DNA of 64,000 nt from an uncultured Tenacibaculum sp. (GCF_947494125.1 NZ_CANLTU010000002.1:124001-188000), one strand, 5' to 3'. Positions 34,709 through 44,368 are shown, counted from the first letter of the stretch. The notes: generated from the sequence alone by a model not told the origin. Made by a program: numbers and translations.

Positions 34709-37309
34709 CTATTTAACTTCTTTTAATGAGTTGTTAATTAGTAATTTTAATTGATTTTTATGTGCTTTAGTAGCAATATTTCCTAAACCGTTTCCAGACC
34801 AAGTCTTAATCTTTTTTAAGTTATATAAAGCCATTGCTTTTGAAGCATTAGTATATCTACTACTACTTTTACCAACTACCATCTTCAATAACATTTTAGT
34901 ATATTCAGTTTGAAGATTTTGACGGAATGAGTTTACATTAGTGTATAAATCTGCTTTAAAAATAGCATTGTTTAAATCTGTCATAAAAGATGATAATTTG
35001 TATTTATTACCATATAATTCAGAATCAGAAATTCTTTGTAAAGTATTTCTATGTAAAATATGGTTTAATACTCTCTTTTGATAATTTAAAACTTGTGCAT
35101 GTATTTTTGGATCTTCTGGACCACCAAAGAAATTATAACCACGTCTTTGTCTTGCTAAATAGTTATATAAATCAGAAGGAGCTTTAAATGCATTTGGAGC
35201 AAAAACGTAGGTTTTTAAAGCACTCATTGCTCTTTTTTGATCTATTAAACTTACAGGAGTATAAGGTTGAGTACCTCCTTCTTGTCCAGCCATAGCTCTA
35301 TCTACATAAACACCCCCAATGAAACGAGATATTACATCTCCAGCTCTTGCAGCTTGACCATTTAAAATATAATATGCATTTCTTAATTCTTGATATGTTT
35401 CTCCTTTTTTAGAAAAACGATTTTTAATGTTTAGCATCATTTTATTAGCCAACTTAATTCTATCAATAGAATATGTAATCTGGTCATTAGATAAATCACC
35501 AGTCATAACTCTTGGGTCAATAGCTTTTCCAGCAGAACGCATATCATCAGCATCGTTTCCAAAAATTAATTCTGGTTTTGTAGATTTAGCTAATAATGTA
35601 TTCATTTCTGAATTATTTTTAAATGGAGTATATCCATATTGAATAGCCCAAATGTCGTAAGGTCCAACCGCAGTATCGTAATATTGACCTTGCTTTGTTC
35701 TATCTAAAGTTAAATTAATAGCAGCGTAATCCATTACAGAACCCGTTAAACATTTACCTTTTATAAAATTAGCATCGGCTAATTGTGCAGGAGAAAACAA
35801 TTGACTTGCTTTCATGTTATGATTTAACCCTAACGTATGACCAACTTCGTGCATTATTAAAGATTTCATCGCTTCTTTCTTCATACCTTCCATTTCTAAA
35901 TCAGAAGCACCTGTTGCAGCTAAAACTGTTTTACCAAACATGGTGTTTTCGTGCATTAAATGACCAGCAGAACAAAACATGTGATTATCTTTTTTAGATA
36001 AAATATTATATGCTTCTTCTTCTGTAGAGGCTTTTGATACTTCTCCAAATATTTTATCATACTGAACTCTATTTGTGAAATGAACATATTCTAACATAAC
36101 ATCTGCACCTAATATTTCTCCAGTTCTAGGATTAACAAAACTAGGTCCGTAACCACCAAAAGGAGGGTTAGGAGAAGAAGTCCAACGTAATACATTATAA
36201 CGTACATCACCAGCATCCCAATCTGCATCCTCTGGTTGTACTTTAACAGCCATAGCATTTTTAAAACCTGCTTTTTCAAAAGCTTCATTCCAAGCTAATA
36301 CTCCTTCTTTAATTGTTTCAATAAATTCAACTGGAGTAGAATTTTCTATCCACCAAGTAATTGGTTCAACAGGTTCTGAAACTGCTAATTCTGGATTTTT
36401 TTTAATTAATTTCCAACGGTGAATGAAATCTCTGTAGTTAACAGCTTGAGTGGAAGTCATGTCATTGGTATTTGTTAAGAAATAACCAACTCTAGGATCG
36501 TCCATTCTTACCTTATAATCGTCTTTAGGCATGCTCATAAAAGTATGGAATACTTTTATAGAAACATATCTACCATCAGTTACAGCATTTGAACCTCCAT
36601 TTAAAACAGATGGATTATTATAAGTATATTCTGTTTTAATATTTGTGTTTTCTGGATAGTTTTTAATGCTATTTATTTTTGATTTCTTTTTATCAAATCT
36701 TCCTAATTTAAAAGCAAATGGTGAGCTTTTAGGGAAACGAGGCATTTTAACTCTTGTAAGAGCTTCTGATAAGAAAAGAGCATTCGCATCAATTAGATAC
36801 TCACCTTTTTTATCATCTGAAGCTAAAATTTTAGTACTTGCTACTACTGCATTACTTATGTTTGCAGCAGCAGATTTTGATAATGCGTTATTTTTATCAA
36901 AATAAAAAGAAGTATTAGGAGCTACAAATTCAATTTTATTAAAGTATTTTTTAATATTGAAAATGCTTGATCCACGGTAAGCACCTCTAAAAGCTCTTGC
37001 TTCTGTAACACCATCAGCGATTTGAGAAAAGTAAATGAAATCTTTATTAAGTTGATCTTTTTTTAGAAGTAATTTAATATCACCAGTAACAGTATCTTGG
37101 TAAATAGGGAATAAACCATCTATTTTTTTACTACTTTTTGTTAACTCAGCAATTGTTTTCTTTTTCTTCTTTTTTTTCTTTTTTGAAGGGATTTCGGTTT
37201 TGTCTTTTCCTTTCTTTTTTCTTCTTTTTTGGGCATTTATATCGTTAACTCCCAAAATAGCAATAGCTAAGAAAAGCGAACATACTAACCTTAATTTTTT
37301 ATTAAGCAT
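34709..37309 (-). CDS. Zinc-dependent metalloprotease, DUF5117/DUF4953 type
   Basis: An 866-residue secreted protease. Signal peptide ends near VNDINAQ; a very basic segment follows (residues about 28-55, with nine Lys in a row), which may be a flexible linker or interact with the membrane. The DUF5117 region is N-terminal, and the catalytic part has HEVGHTLGLNHN (about 484-495), the elongated zinc motif HExxHxxGxxH with the Met-turn SVMDYA nearby. Members are extracellular or periplasmic peptidases common in Bacteroidota. It stands alone with its own terminator. The substrate is unknown. Confidence 0.93.
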   Translation of the reverse strand: MLNKKLRLVCSLFLAIAILGVNDINAQKRRKKKGKDKTEIPSKKKKKKKKKTIAELTKSSKKIDGLFPIYQDTVTGDIKLLLKKDQLNKDFIYFSQIADGVTEARAFRGAYRGSSIFNIKKYFNKIEFVAPNTSFYFDKNNALSKSAAANISNAVVASTKILASDDKKGEYLIDANALFLSEALTRVKMPRFPKSSPFAFKLGRFDKKKSKINSIKNYPENTNIKTEYTYNNPSVLNGGSNAVTDGRYVSIKVFHTFMSMPKDDYKVRMDDPRVGYFLTNTNDMTSTQAVNYRDFIHRWKLIKKNPELAVSEPVEPITWWIENSTPVEFIETIKEGVLAWNEAFEKAGFKNAMAVKVQPEDADWDAGDVRYNVLRWTSSPNPPFGGYGPSFVNPRTGEILGADVMLEYVHFTNRVQYDKIFGEVSKASTEEEAYNILSKKDNHMFCSAGHLMHENTMFGKTVLAATGASDLEMEGMKKEAMKSLIMHEVGHTLGLNHNMKASQLFSPAQLADANFIKGKCLTGSVMDYAAINLTLDRTKQGQYYDTAVGPYDIWAIQYGYTPFKNNSEMNTLLAKSTKPELIFGNDADDMRSAGKAIDPRVMTGDLSNDQITYSIDRIKLANKMMLNIKNRFSKKGETYQELRNAYYILNGQAARAGDVISRFIGGVYVDRAMAGQEGGTQPYTPVSLIDQKRAMSALKTYVFAPNAFKAPSDLYNYLARQRRGYNFFGGPEDPKIHAQVLNYQKRVLNHILHRNTLQRISDSELYGNKYKLSSFMTDLNNAIFKADLYTNVNSFRQNLQTEYTKMLLKMVVGKSSSRYTNASKAMALYNLKKIKTWSGNGLGNIATKAHKNQLKLLINNSLKEVK

Positions 37310-37412
37310 GTTTAAATTATTTAAGTTATGATTTTTGAACCCGTAATTTAATATTTGTTATTTTTTTTGATGTTAATTTTTTGATAAAAAAGGAAGGAAA
37401 ATTCTTAAAAAA

Positions 37413-37982
37413 TTACTTCTCCTTTTTATTTGCTTGGCACAATTGAATTATTATTTCAATCCTTTTTAATCTAGTAGCTTCTCTTTTAGCTTGATATAGC
37501 CAGTACAAGTATCCTTTTTTATAGGATTTAGCAAAATTTTGATAGTTAGTATGAGCAATTAAATTTTGATTAAACCGAATTTGCAAGTCGTTTGGTATAA
37601 TTAAGTTTTCAACATCGTCCAAAGCAGTCCAAGAACCGTTTTTTTTAGCTGTTTCAATTTTCTTTTCTCCTGATGGATGCATTAATTTTTGCTCAGTTAG
37701 TTCTTTGATATATTTTTTATTCAAAGCACTCCAGATACTTTTATCTTTTCTAGGACAAAAGTACTGTTGTCGTTTTCCATCTCCTAAACTTTTAACTGTA
37801 GAATCTATCCAACCAAAACACAAAGCAACTTTTACAGCTTCTTCCCAACGCATGCTTTGTATACCTGTATCAATTTTATATAATATTAAATAAATACCAG
37901 CATTTGTATCATGATTTTTTAATAACCAATCACGCCACTCAGTAGTTGTTTTAAAATAGTGATGTAGTATTTTAGTAGCCAT
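37413..37982 (-). CDS. YdeI/OmpD-associated family protein
   Basis: A 189-residue cytosolic protein. YFKTTTEWRDWLLKNHDTNAGIYLILYKI (about 9-38), MRWEEAVKVALCFGWIDSTVKSLGDGKRQQYFCPRKDKSIWSALN and a C-terminal YWLYQAKREATRLKRI are the YdeI/OmdA (bacteriocin-protection) signature. The molecular role is unknown in general; E. coli relatives affect envelope stress and antimicrobial peptide resistance. Its start overlaps the M28 gene stop by 1 nt (TAATG), which shows translational coupling to the exported peptidase upstream. Confidence 0.92.
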   Translation of the reverse strand: MATKILHHYFKTTTEWRDWLLKNHDTNAGIYLILYKIDTGIQSMRWEEAVKVALCFGWIDSTVKSLGDGKRQQYFCPRKDKSIWSALNKKYIKELTEQKLMHPSGEKKIETAKKNGSWTALDDVENLIIPNDLQIRFNQNLIAHTNYQNFAKSYKKGYLYWLYQAKREATRLKRIEIIIQLCQANKKEK

Positions 37983-39319
37983 TATTTTCTAATAATTTTT
38001 GAAGGAAAAGAGACTAAACTTTCATGTCCATTTTTGCCTACAGCAGCAACACCAAAAAAATAATTATCTATAACAATTCCTTCTAAAGTAAATTCATTTA
38101 AATCACCAACATATCTGCTATGATCCCAAGTTGGAGATGTTGTATCACGCCAATAAATTTTATATCCTTTTGCACCTTTAACTTTATCCCATTTTAATCT
38201 AGCAGAAGCTTCAACAATTCCACCTATACCAACATTCTTTGGAGCTGCTGGAGCAGAAGCAATACTAGCTAAATTAATAGCATTTACAGCAGTTAATTTT
38301 TTAGTATAATCAAAATTTACAAATTTTAATTTATCACCATATTCAATGTTGTTTTCAGTTCTAATATCTTGATGTTGTTGCGTGTAATTTTCATGCGCTT
38401 CCATTATTCTTACACCAGCAAAACCAGCATCATTAAAGGGGCGATGATGCCCTCCACGACCAAACCTATCTAAACGATATATCATTTTAGGATTCATCTC
38501 TGGCATATAAGTTTTGGTAGTTTTATATATATATCTAGCTAATTGACGAGAAATTCCATCGACTTCTCCACCATAAAAGCGTCTTGACTTACGTTGGCGT
38601 TCGGTTTCGGTAGGAGGAGTAGGCTCAGAAAAAATTCTAAAAGTTCTGTTGTCAATAACTCCATCAACTCCTTTTATATTACCAATCATATCATTATTTA
38701 TAATACCTACAATATTTAAATTATTATTTTTTGCATAGTTAGCAAAGCCTTTTCCTCCAAATAAACCTTGTTCTTCACCTGATAATCCAATGTAAATTAT
38801 ACTATTATCAAATTTATATTTACTTAAAGCACGTGCAGCTTCAAGTGTTCCTGCTATACCCGAAGCATTGTCATTTGCGCCAGGAGCATCATCAGTAAAG
38901 TTATTTGGGTCAGATATTCGTGAATCAATATCACCGCTCATAATAATATAATTATTAGGGTTTTTTATACCTTTTTGAATTGCTACGACATTAATTACCC
39001 AAACATCTTTGGTAATTCTTCTGTTAGCTCCTTTTTTTACTAAATCTTTCTGATAAAAAACATTCAAACAGTTACTACAATTTTTTGAGATATCTTCAAA
39101 CTCTGATTTAATCCAACGACGAGCCGCGCCAATTCCTCTAGTATTAGAAATTGTATCACTTAATGTATGACGAGTTCCAAAATTTGCAAGCTTAGCTATA
39201 TCTGTTTTTATTCTTTTTGAAGAAATAGCATCTATTATATCGTAAATATTCTGATCCGTTTGAGCATAAAAGTTTGATGTTAAGAGTAGGCAAAGTATAA
39301 GCGTAATTAAATTTTTCAT
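37982..39319 (-). CDS. M28 family aminopeptidase with FN3-like C-terminus
   Basis: A 445-residue secreted peptidase. Signal peptide cut near NFYAQ. Metal-site motifs: GDIDSR (about 150), DDAPGANDNASG (about 163), LSGEEQGLFGGKGFA (about 193), NNDMIGN and EAHENYTQQHQ (last His). In the first motif the usual G-H-x-D is G-D-x-D, so one zinc ligand His is Asp. A fibronectin III-like beta domain ends it (about 352-445, EASARLKWDKVKGAKGYKIYWRD). Aminopeptidase or carboxypeptidase specificity is unknown. Coupled to the YdeI gene downstream. Confidence 0.9.
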   Translation of the reverse strand: MKNLITLILCLLLTSNFYAQTDQNIYDIIDAISSKRIKTDIAKLANFGTRHTLSDTISNTRGIGAARRWIKSEFEDISKNCSNCLNVFYQKDLVKKGANRRITKDVWVINVVAIQKGIKNPNNYIIMSGDIDSRISDPNNFTDDAPGANDNASGIAGTLEAARALSKYKFDNSIIYIGLSGEEQGLFGGKGFANYAKNNNLNIVGIINNDMIGNIKGVDGVIDNRTFRIFSEPTPPTETERQRKSRRFYGGEVDGISRQLARYIYKTTKTYMPEMNPKMIYRLDRFGRGGHHRPFNDAGFAGVRIMEAHENYTQQHQDIRTENNIEYGDKLKFVNFDYTKKLTAVNAINLASIASAPAAPKNVGIGGIVEASARLKWDKVKGAKGYKIYWRDTTSPTWDHSRYVGDLNEFTLEGIVIDNYFFGVAAVGKNGHESLVSFPSKIIRK

Positions 39320-39466
39320 TTTAAGGTGAATTTAGACATCTAAAATACGAAACAATAAAAAGACTAAAACGGTAACCTATTTTCTTTAACATTTTTGAAG
39401 TAAATGTTAAATTTTAGTTGAAATGTTAAGTTATTGATTTTTAGGTTTTGTGGTTTTTTTTTTTGT

Positions 39467-39474
39467 TACTTTCG
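39467..39474 (+). promoter_or_regulatory. Promoter of the WG-repeat gene
   Basis: TACTTTCG, a TAnnTTCG element, with TTTTG at 39446-39450 (16 bp between them) as a possible -33 box. It is among the best -33/-7 pairs I found in the window. Predicted leader about 20-25 nt. Confidence 0.5.
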
Positions 39475-39499
39475 CTTTTTAATCCCTTAAAATAGAGTA

Positions 39500-40138
39500 A
39501 TGAAATTTAAATTAACACTAGCGTTTGTCGTTTTAACAAGTTTATACGCAACTTCACAAGAATTTTTTATAGTTAAGAATAGAGAACTTTATGGTATTGT
39601 AAACGATAAAGGAATGGAGATTGTTTCACCAAAATATCAAAAAATTGAAAATTTTGATGAGATAAAAAAGAATTGGGCAAAAGTAGAACTTGAAGGAAAA
39701 GTAGGTTTTATAGATAAATCTGGTAAAGAAGTTGTAGAAGTAGTTTATGATTTTATAAGTGATTTTGGAACAGATCATAAAGATTGGGCATTGGTAAAAG
39801 AAAACTCATTTTATGGTTTTATTGATGGAAATGGAGATAAAATTGTAGATACTAAATTTGACGAAATACAAGGTTTTGATAAATACAAAAAGAATTGGGC
39901 TTTAGTAAAAATTAAAGACAAATATGGTTTTATTGATAATAAAGGAGATTTGATAGTAATACCGAAATATACAAAAATTGGAGAGTTTGGAAAATACAGA
40001 AAAGGATGGGCTAAAGTATGTATTGATAATAAAAAGTATGGTTTTATAAACGAAAATGGTAGAGAAGTTGTACCTCCTAATTACGATAGTGTAGAGTTTT
40101 TTAAAAAGAAAAAAGGAGTGGTAACCGCAAAAAAATAA
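39500..40138 (+). CDS. Secreted WG-repeat protein
   Basis: A 212-residue exported protein. Signal peptide cut near LYATSQ. Four or five WG (KWG/YGFID) beta-repeats of about 35 residues follow: NWAKVELEGKVGFIDKSGKEV, DWALVKENSFYGFIDGNGD, NWALVKIKDKYGFIDNKGD, GWAKVCIDNKKYGFINENGRE. WG repeats occur in putative surface or carbohydrate/protein-binding proteins of unknown function. The repeats are spaced by PKYxKIxxFxxYKK linkers. A long perfect hairpin follows it, and its own promoter precedes it. Confidence 0.88.
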   Translation: MKFKLTLAFVVLTSLYATSQEFFIVKNRELYGIVNDKGMEIVSPKYQKIENFDEIKKNWAKVELEGKVGFIDKSGKEVVEVVYDFISDFGTDHKDWALVKENSFYGFIDGNGDKIVDTKFDEIQGFDKYKKNWALVKIKDKYGFIDNKGDLIVIPKYTKIGEFGKYRKGWAKVCIDNKKYGFINENGREVVPPNYDSVEFFKKKKGVVTAKK

Positions 40139-40153
40139 ACTTTATTTAAAACT

Positions 40154-40189
40154 AAAAAAACTCATTTTAAATTTAAAATGAGTTTTTTT
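40154..40189. terminator. Bidirectional terminator, 36-bp perfect palindrome
   Basis: AAAAAAACTCATTTTAAA followed by its exact inverse. It separates the WG gene from the convergent membrane-protein gene. Confidence 0.85.
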
Positions 40190-40231
40190 ATGCTCTAATT
40201 TATAATAGTTTTAAAGGCATCAATATTTAGA

Positions 40232-41557
40232 TTATTTATTGAAAAACCAAAATGGAATTGTAATATCTGTAACTTGTATGGTATCTTTTTTTCTTATTTT
40301 TTTTCGTCTTAATCTTAAAATATGTTTTCCTTCAGTAAGCTTTTTTGTAGAGATATAAGTTTCAAAACCAATTTGTTTCTGTTTATTCCTGCTGATTAAA
40401 AAATCAGTTTTATATTCAGTAGTATCAATTCTGATTCTATACATTTTATTTAAAGTTTCAACATATTTAATAGCTAAGCTATCTCTTTTTTTACGAGAAA
40501 TAGATTGCCCGTTAGAAAATTTAATTCCAGTTTTAAAACCTCTATTGTCTTGTTTAGGCTTTAAGGTAGGAGCGTAGTTATAAATTCGATCTTCTATATT
40601 TTCATTAAAAACTTTAAAAAATTTGACATAGGGTTGTGTTATTACTTTTGATTGGATAGTAGCATTGCTAACAAAATCACTTTCTTTAACTCTTAAATCC
40701 TCATATTCTCTATTATCAATGTATAAGTTAGAATTAAATTTTGTGCTATCTATATAATTCGATTTTTGATATTTAACTGAATTAAATACAGATATTAATA
40801 TATATATAGGTATTAAAAAAAAGCTTAATCTTCGGGTAAATTTATTGTCTAAAAAATTATAAACTAAAGGCCTGTATAAAAATGAAAGTGTTAAAAAGCT
40901 AAACACCCAATAAAAAGGAAAGTAAATTTTTGATAACCATTTTTTCTTTTTTAAATACCCCTGTGTAATAAAATCAATAAACATAAATATTGATCCTATG
41001 CTTAGAAAAATCATTAATAGTACTCCCAAAAAAGTTCTGAAACCTTCTGGTAAATTATCATTAGAAAGAATATAGGTAGCTATTAAAATAAAAGAAACAA
41101 TAATTATGGTAATAGAAACAACGTAAAAAATTAATAAAAAAGAAGTAGCAAATAATACACTACAATAATTTTCTAAAGAAGCTACATATCTGTCAAAAGA
41201 AATAATTTTCTTCTTTAAATATTTTGTAAAACGGTTATGGTAATTTAATTCTTCAAATTCAATATCTCCAGATATGTACCGTAAGCCTAAAGCACCAATC
41301 CATAAACCACGTAATATTACATGAACTAATAAATTAAAAATAAGAATATAACAAGCTACTAATGCAACAAGAAGTATTACAAAAGCATATATATGTTTGT
41401 CATTTTGGGCTACCTCTAAAGCTACTTTTACTTGAGGAAAAGCAGTAAACAAACCAAAAATGGCAAAACCAGAAATAATAAGTTCTAATTGCCAACTCTC
41501 TTGTTGTAATTTGTCTAATAATTGTTTAAAGCTTTTGTTTTTGTAATCGTTACTCAT
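40232..41557 (-). CDS. Uncharacterised multi-pass membrane protein with soluble C-terminal domain
   Basis: A 441-residue membrane protein I do not recognise. About six helices lie in the first 260 residues (around 26-48, 58-84, 138-165, 175-200, 215-235 and 242-260). About 180 soluble residues follow, ending in beta-like strands (LTEGKHILRLRRKKIRKK, TDITIPFWFF). The N-terminal cytoplasmic stretch is NKSFKQLLDKLQQESWQLELIISGF. Neighbours give no functional hint. A strong terminator follows the DUF6249 gene upstream. Confidence 0.7.
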   Translation of the reverse strand: MSNDYKNKSFKQLLDKLQQESWQLELIISGFAIFGLFTAFPQVKVALEVAQNDKHIYAFVILLVALVACYILIFNLLVHVILRGLWIGALGLRYISGDIEFEELNYHNRFTKYLKKKIISFDRYVASLENYCSVLFATSFLLIFYVVSITIIIVSFILIATYILSNDNLPEGFRTFLGVLLMIFLSIGSIFMFIDFITQGYLKKKKWLSKIYFPFYWVFSFLTLSFLYRPLVYNFLDNKFTRRLSFFLIPIYILISVFNSVKYQKSNYIDSTKFNSNLYIDNREYEDLRVKESDFVSNATIQSKVITQPYVKFFKVFNENIEDRIYNYAPTLKPKQDNRGFKTGIKFSNGQSISRKKRDSLAIKYVETLNKMYRIRIDTTEYKTDFLISRNKQKQIGFETYISTKKLTEGKHILRLRRKKIRKKDTIQVTDITIPFWFFNK

Positions 41558-41602
41558 ATGTAATTTTTATTTCGTTTAAAGATACTGACTTTTTAAAAAC
41601 AA

Positions 41603-41631
41603 AAAAACCACTTCTATTAGAAGTGGTTTTT
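41603..41631. terminator. Bidirectional intrinsic terminator
   Basis: A 12-bp stem, AAAAACCACTTC pairing with GAAGTGGTTTTT, 5-base loop. It lies between the membrane gene at 40232-41557 and the DUF6249 gene; both are leftward, so it ends the DUF6249 transcript. Confidence 0.85.
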
Positions 41632-41658
41632 AGTATTATTTACTATTAATAGTAAATA

Positions 41659-42042
41659 TTATTCATTGTCTATTTTTTTGGTAAGATTAAAACCAATAAA
41701 TAAAGCAGCACCAGCACAAAGAAAAATTGCAGAAGTAAAGAAAACTTCAGAATCTATAGCGTTACTTGGTCTATTTGCCCAATCACCACTATAGCCAAAT
41801 ATAGAACTTAATATGGCTCCTAATAAGACACCAACTCCAATTCCCATTGCTAACAATGCTAAGTTTAAGATTATAATTCTACCAGTTAAAGTTGATTTTT
41901 TTCTTTCTCCTTGCATAAATATTTTTGCATCTACTCCTTTTTCAATTAAGGCCAAACGTTCTTTGTTTCGAGTTGAATAAAATAAATAAAAAACTCCGAA
42001 TATTACTGCGAATAAGAACATAAATACAATTGCTACTTCCAT
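41659..42042 (-). CDS. DUF6249 domain membrane protein
   Basis: A 127-residue protein with an N-terminal helix (about 3-23), the cytoplasmic RNKERLALIEKGVDAKIF loop and two C-terminal helices. It matches the small DUF6249 family, often found divergent from an ECF sigma gene, as here (138 bp away). It may be part of the sigma regulon or membrane sensor circuit (inference). Function is unknown. Confidence 0.82.
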   Translation of the reverse strand: MEVAIVFMFLFAVIFGVFYLFYSTRNKERLALIEKGVDAKIFMQGERKKSTLTGRIIILNLALLAMGIGVGVLLGAILSSIFGYSGDWANRPSNAIDSEVFFTSAIFLCAGAALFIGFNLTKKIDNE

Positions 42043-42179
42043 ATTTTTAATTTTAAATGATTATTTTTAATGTGTTTGCAAGTATGACATATATGTTTAA
42101 AAAAAGGTTACAAAAAAAATAAAAAACTTTTTTTGAATTTATTGTAACCTTTTAAAAGAATAAACAGTCAAAGAATAAA

Positions 42180-42764
42180 ATGACTACTAAAAACGACCAA
42201 ACATATATTGATAAAGTATTAAAAGGAGATACTAATGCGTTTTCTATTTTGGTAGAAAAGTATAAGACTATGGTATTTACTTTGGCTTTAAAAATGGTAA
42301 AGAGTAGAGAAGAGGCTGAAGAAATTTCTCAAGATACTTTTATCAAAGCATTTAAGAACTTAAATAAGTTTAAAGGAGATTCAAAGTTTTCTACTTGGTT
42401 GTACAAAATAGGATATAGGACTTGTTTAGATAGCTTAAAAAAGAATAAAGAAAAATATAATACAGATACTATAGACGAAATAACAATAAATAAAATAAAA
42501 TCTACTGAAGGTATTTTAGATGGAATAGAAAGAAAAGAACGAGCAGAAGTTATTAATACTTGTATGTTGAGTTTGCCAGAAGATGAGCGTGCTATCTTAT
42601 GGATGTTTTATTTTGAGGAGTTAAGTTTAAAAGAGATTATTGAGTTAACAGAATTTTCTGAAGCTAATGTTAAAGTAAAATTGCATAGAGCCAGAAAAAG
42701 ATTGTTAACTATTGTAGAAAAAAAAGTAGAACCCGAATTAATTAATCATTATGGGAGAAAATAA
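42180..42764 (+). CDS. ECF-type RNA polymerase sigma-70 factor
   Basis: A 194-residue extracytoplasmic-function sigma factor. Region 2 lies at about 20-85 (FSILVEKYKTMVFTLALKMVKSREEAEEISQDTFIKAFKNL, then FSTWLYKIGYRTCLDSLKK). Region 4 lies at about 125-175 (LPEDERAILWMFYFEELSLKEIIELTEFSEANVKVKLHRARKRLL). It directs RNA polymerase to a stress or envelope regulon. It overlaps the downstream small membrane gene by 14 bp, so that gene is its likely anti-sigma partner. Confidence 0.95.
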   Translation: MTTKNDQTYIDKVLKGDTNAFSILVEKYKTMVFTLALKMVKSREEAEEISQDTFIKAFKNLNKFKGDSKFSTWLYKIGYRTCLDSLKKNKEKYNTDTIDEITINKIKSTEGILDGIERKERAEVINTCMLSLPEDERAILWMFYFEELSLKEIIELTEFSEANVKVKLHRARKRLLTIVEKKVEPELINHYGRK

Positions 42765-43167
42765 ACACATAGAAGTATTAGATGCTTTTGCAAAAAAGTA
42801 TATAAAAGAAATTAGCGAAGAAACTCCTTCGGTAGATTTTACAGCTAATTTAATGGATGTATTATTAAAAGAAGAGAAAAGTGAAATATATAAAGCAACT
42901 CCTTTAATATCTAAAAAAGGATGGTTTATTCTTATTGGAATCTTAGTAACAAGTATTTTATATGTATCAAGAGGTACATCTTTAACTTGGGTTAAAATGC
43001 CTAAATTAAATTTAGATGGGTATTTTTCTAAAATTCAAATTTCAAATTTATTTGATGGAATTACTGTGTCAAATACAATGCTATATGCAAGTTTCTTTTT
43101 TACGATAATGATTTTTGTACAGATTCATTATCTTAAAAATCATTTTACAAAAAATTTAAATTTATAA
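42751..43167 (+). CDS. Small membrane protein, putative anti-sigma partner
   Basis: A 138-residue protein. About 50 cytoplasmic residues (EVLDAFAKKYIKEISEETPSVDFTANLMDVLL) precede one clear helix (about 52-70, GWFILIGILVTSILYVS), a loop and a second helix (about 108-130). The 14-bp overlap with the ECF gene and its membrane topology suggest an anti-sigma factor, but I see no ZAS (HxxxCxxC) motif, so it would be a non-canonical type. Its stop codon abuts the convergent neighbour's stop. Confidence 0.75.
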   Translation: MGENKHIEVLDAFAKKYIKEISEETPSVDFTANLMDVLLKEEKSEIYKATPLISKKGWFILIGILVTSILYVSRGTSLTWVKMPKLNLDGYFSKIQISNLFDGITVSNTMLYASFFFTIMIFVQIHYLKNHFTKNLNL

Positions 43168-44340
43168 TTATCTAACAAACTTAACGGTACTAATTTTACC
43201 ATTAGTAATTTCATATATAGCAACTGCCTTAAATTTATTGCCATTTGCAGTTACCAGTTCTTCGTCAATAACAACGTTGCCTTTTACAATTCTGTTAAGA
43301 ATTTTACAGTGTAAGTCTTTTGTTTTTACAAACACTGGAGCATACCGTTTTCTCATTTCATCTATACCTTCATAGTTTAATTTATTAGGGTATGTATATA
43401 CTTTTACGTTTTTAGCATAAGGTTTTAAAAAGGCCTCAATATCTCTTTTATTATAACCATCTAATTGTTCTTGGGCTAAGACTCTTGGAGAAACTTCAGT
43501 AACTAAGGCTAATTTTGTGCCATTTTTATTGATTATTATTCTTGAAATATTATTTATGTTTTCATCTTTAAATGTGTGAAAAATTGACCACTTTTTATCT
43601 GTTTTTGGATCAAGTTTTAAAATCATGTTTTTATAAGAAACTAACATTGTTCCGTTGGGTAACCAACACATGTCTTGATTAGCACCTGTATTGAAAATTT
43701 TTTTGGTTATCTGAGTTATCGGATCTAATGACCAAACTTCCCAAATCTCACCGTTCTTTTTCATAAAACTAACAAGCTTACTGTTAGGGATTTTATGAAA
43801 TGAACGACCAGTCTGTTTTACTATAGGAGTGTTTGTTTTCTTTTTTAAGTCACTAATAAAAAGCTGAAGACTATCATTTACAATAACTGAAGAAATGATT
43901 GTATTTTCATTATACCACACAGGGTAAGCGACTACTAAATCTTTTATAAGCTCTTCGTGTTTTCCAGATTTAAAATCGTATTGATAAAAACGTTGTAAAC
44001 CATTTTTATCTAACCTTACTGCTGAAACATTTTTAGAATTTGGAATACGCTGTGGAGAATATTCACTTCCGTTAGGGGTATTGTTTATAAAGTTCTTTTG
44101 ATCAGAATCAATCGTGTATTTTAAGATGTCAGTTTGTCCATTTTTGTTAGAAGCAAATAAAATAGTATTCTCATCATAAAAATTAGGCTGACTGTCATAC
44201 CCATCGTTATTAGAAATGTTTTTACCATTGAACACGACCCATTTACCATTCTCAGATTTTATATCAAATAAATGAATTTCTGTGTTGGTTTGTGCAAAAG
44301 TAAAAGTTGTAATAAAAAGTGATACGAATAGCTTTTTCAT
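43168..44340 (-). CDS. Exported TolB-like beta-propeller protein with NTF2-like end
   Basis: A 390-residue exported protein; signal peptide cut near FTFAQ. Residues of about 20-280 have repeated WD40/TolB-like blades (NFYDENTILFASNKNGQTDILKYTID, YSPQRIPNSKNVSAVRLDKNGLQRFYQYD). The last 110 residues are an NTF2/SnoaL domain (QLDGYNKRDIEAFLKPYAKNVKVYTYP ... AVAIYEITNGKISTVKFVR). Such fusions occur in Bacteroidota with no known role. It converges with the sigma/anti-sigma operon with zero bases between the stops. A weak hairpin at the far end is possible, but I found no terminator here. Confidence 0.83.
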   Translation of the reverse strand: MKKLFVSLFITTFTFAQTNTEIHLFDIKSENGKWVVFNGKNISNNDGYDSQPNFYDENTILFASNKNGQTDILKYTIDSDQKNFINNTPNGSEYSPQRIPNSKNVSAVRLDKNGLQRFYQYDFKSGKHEELIKDLVVAYPVWYNENTIISSVIVNDSLQLFISDLKKKTNTPIVKQTGRSFHKIPNSKLVSFMKKNGEIWEVWSLDPITQITKKIFNTGANQDMCWLPNGTMLVSYKNMILKLDPKTDKKWSIFHTFKDENINNISRIIINKNGTKLALVTEVSPRVLAQEQLDGYNKRDIEAFLKPYAKNVKVYTYPNKLNYEGIDEMRKRYAPVFVKTKDLHCKILNRIVKGNVVIDEELVTANGNKFKAVAIYEITNGKISTVKFVR

Positions 44341-44368
44341 TTTATATAAAATTAGAATTCTAAAAATA

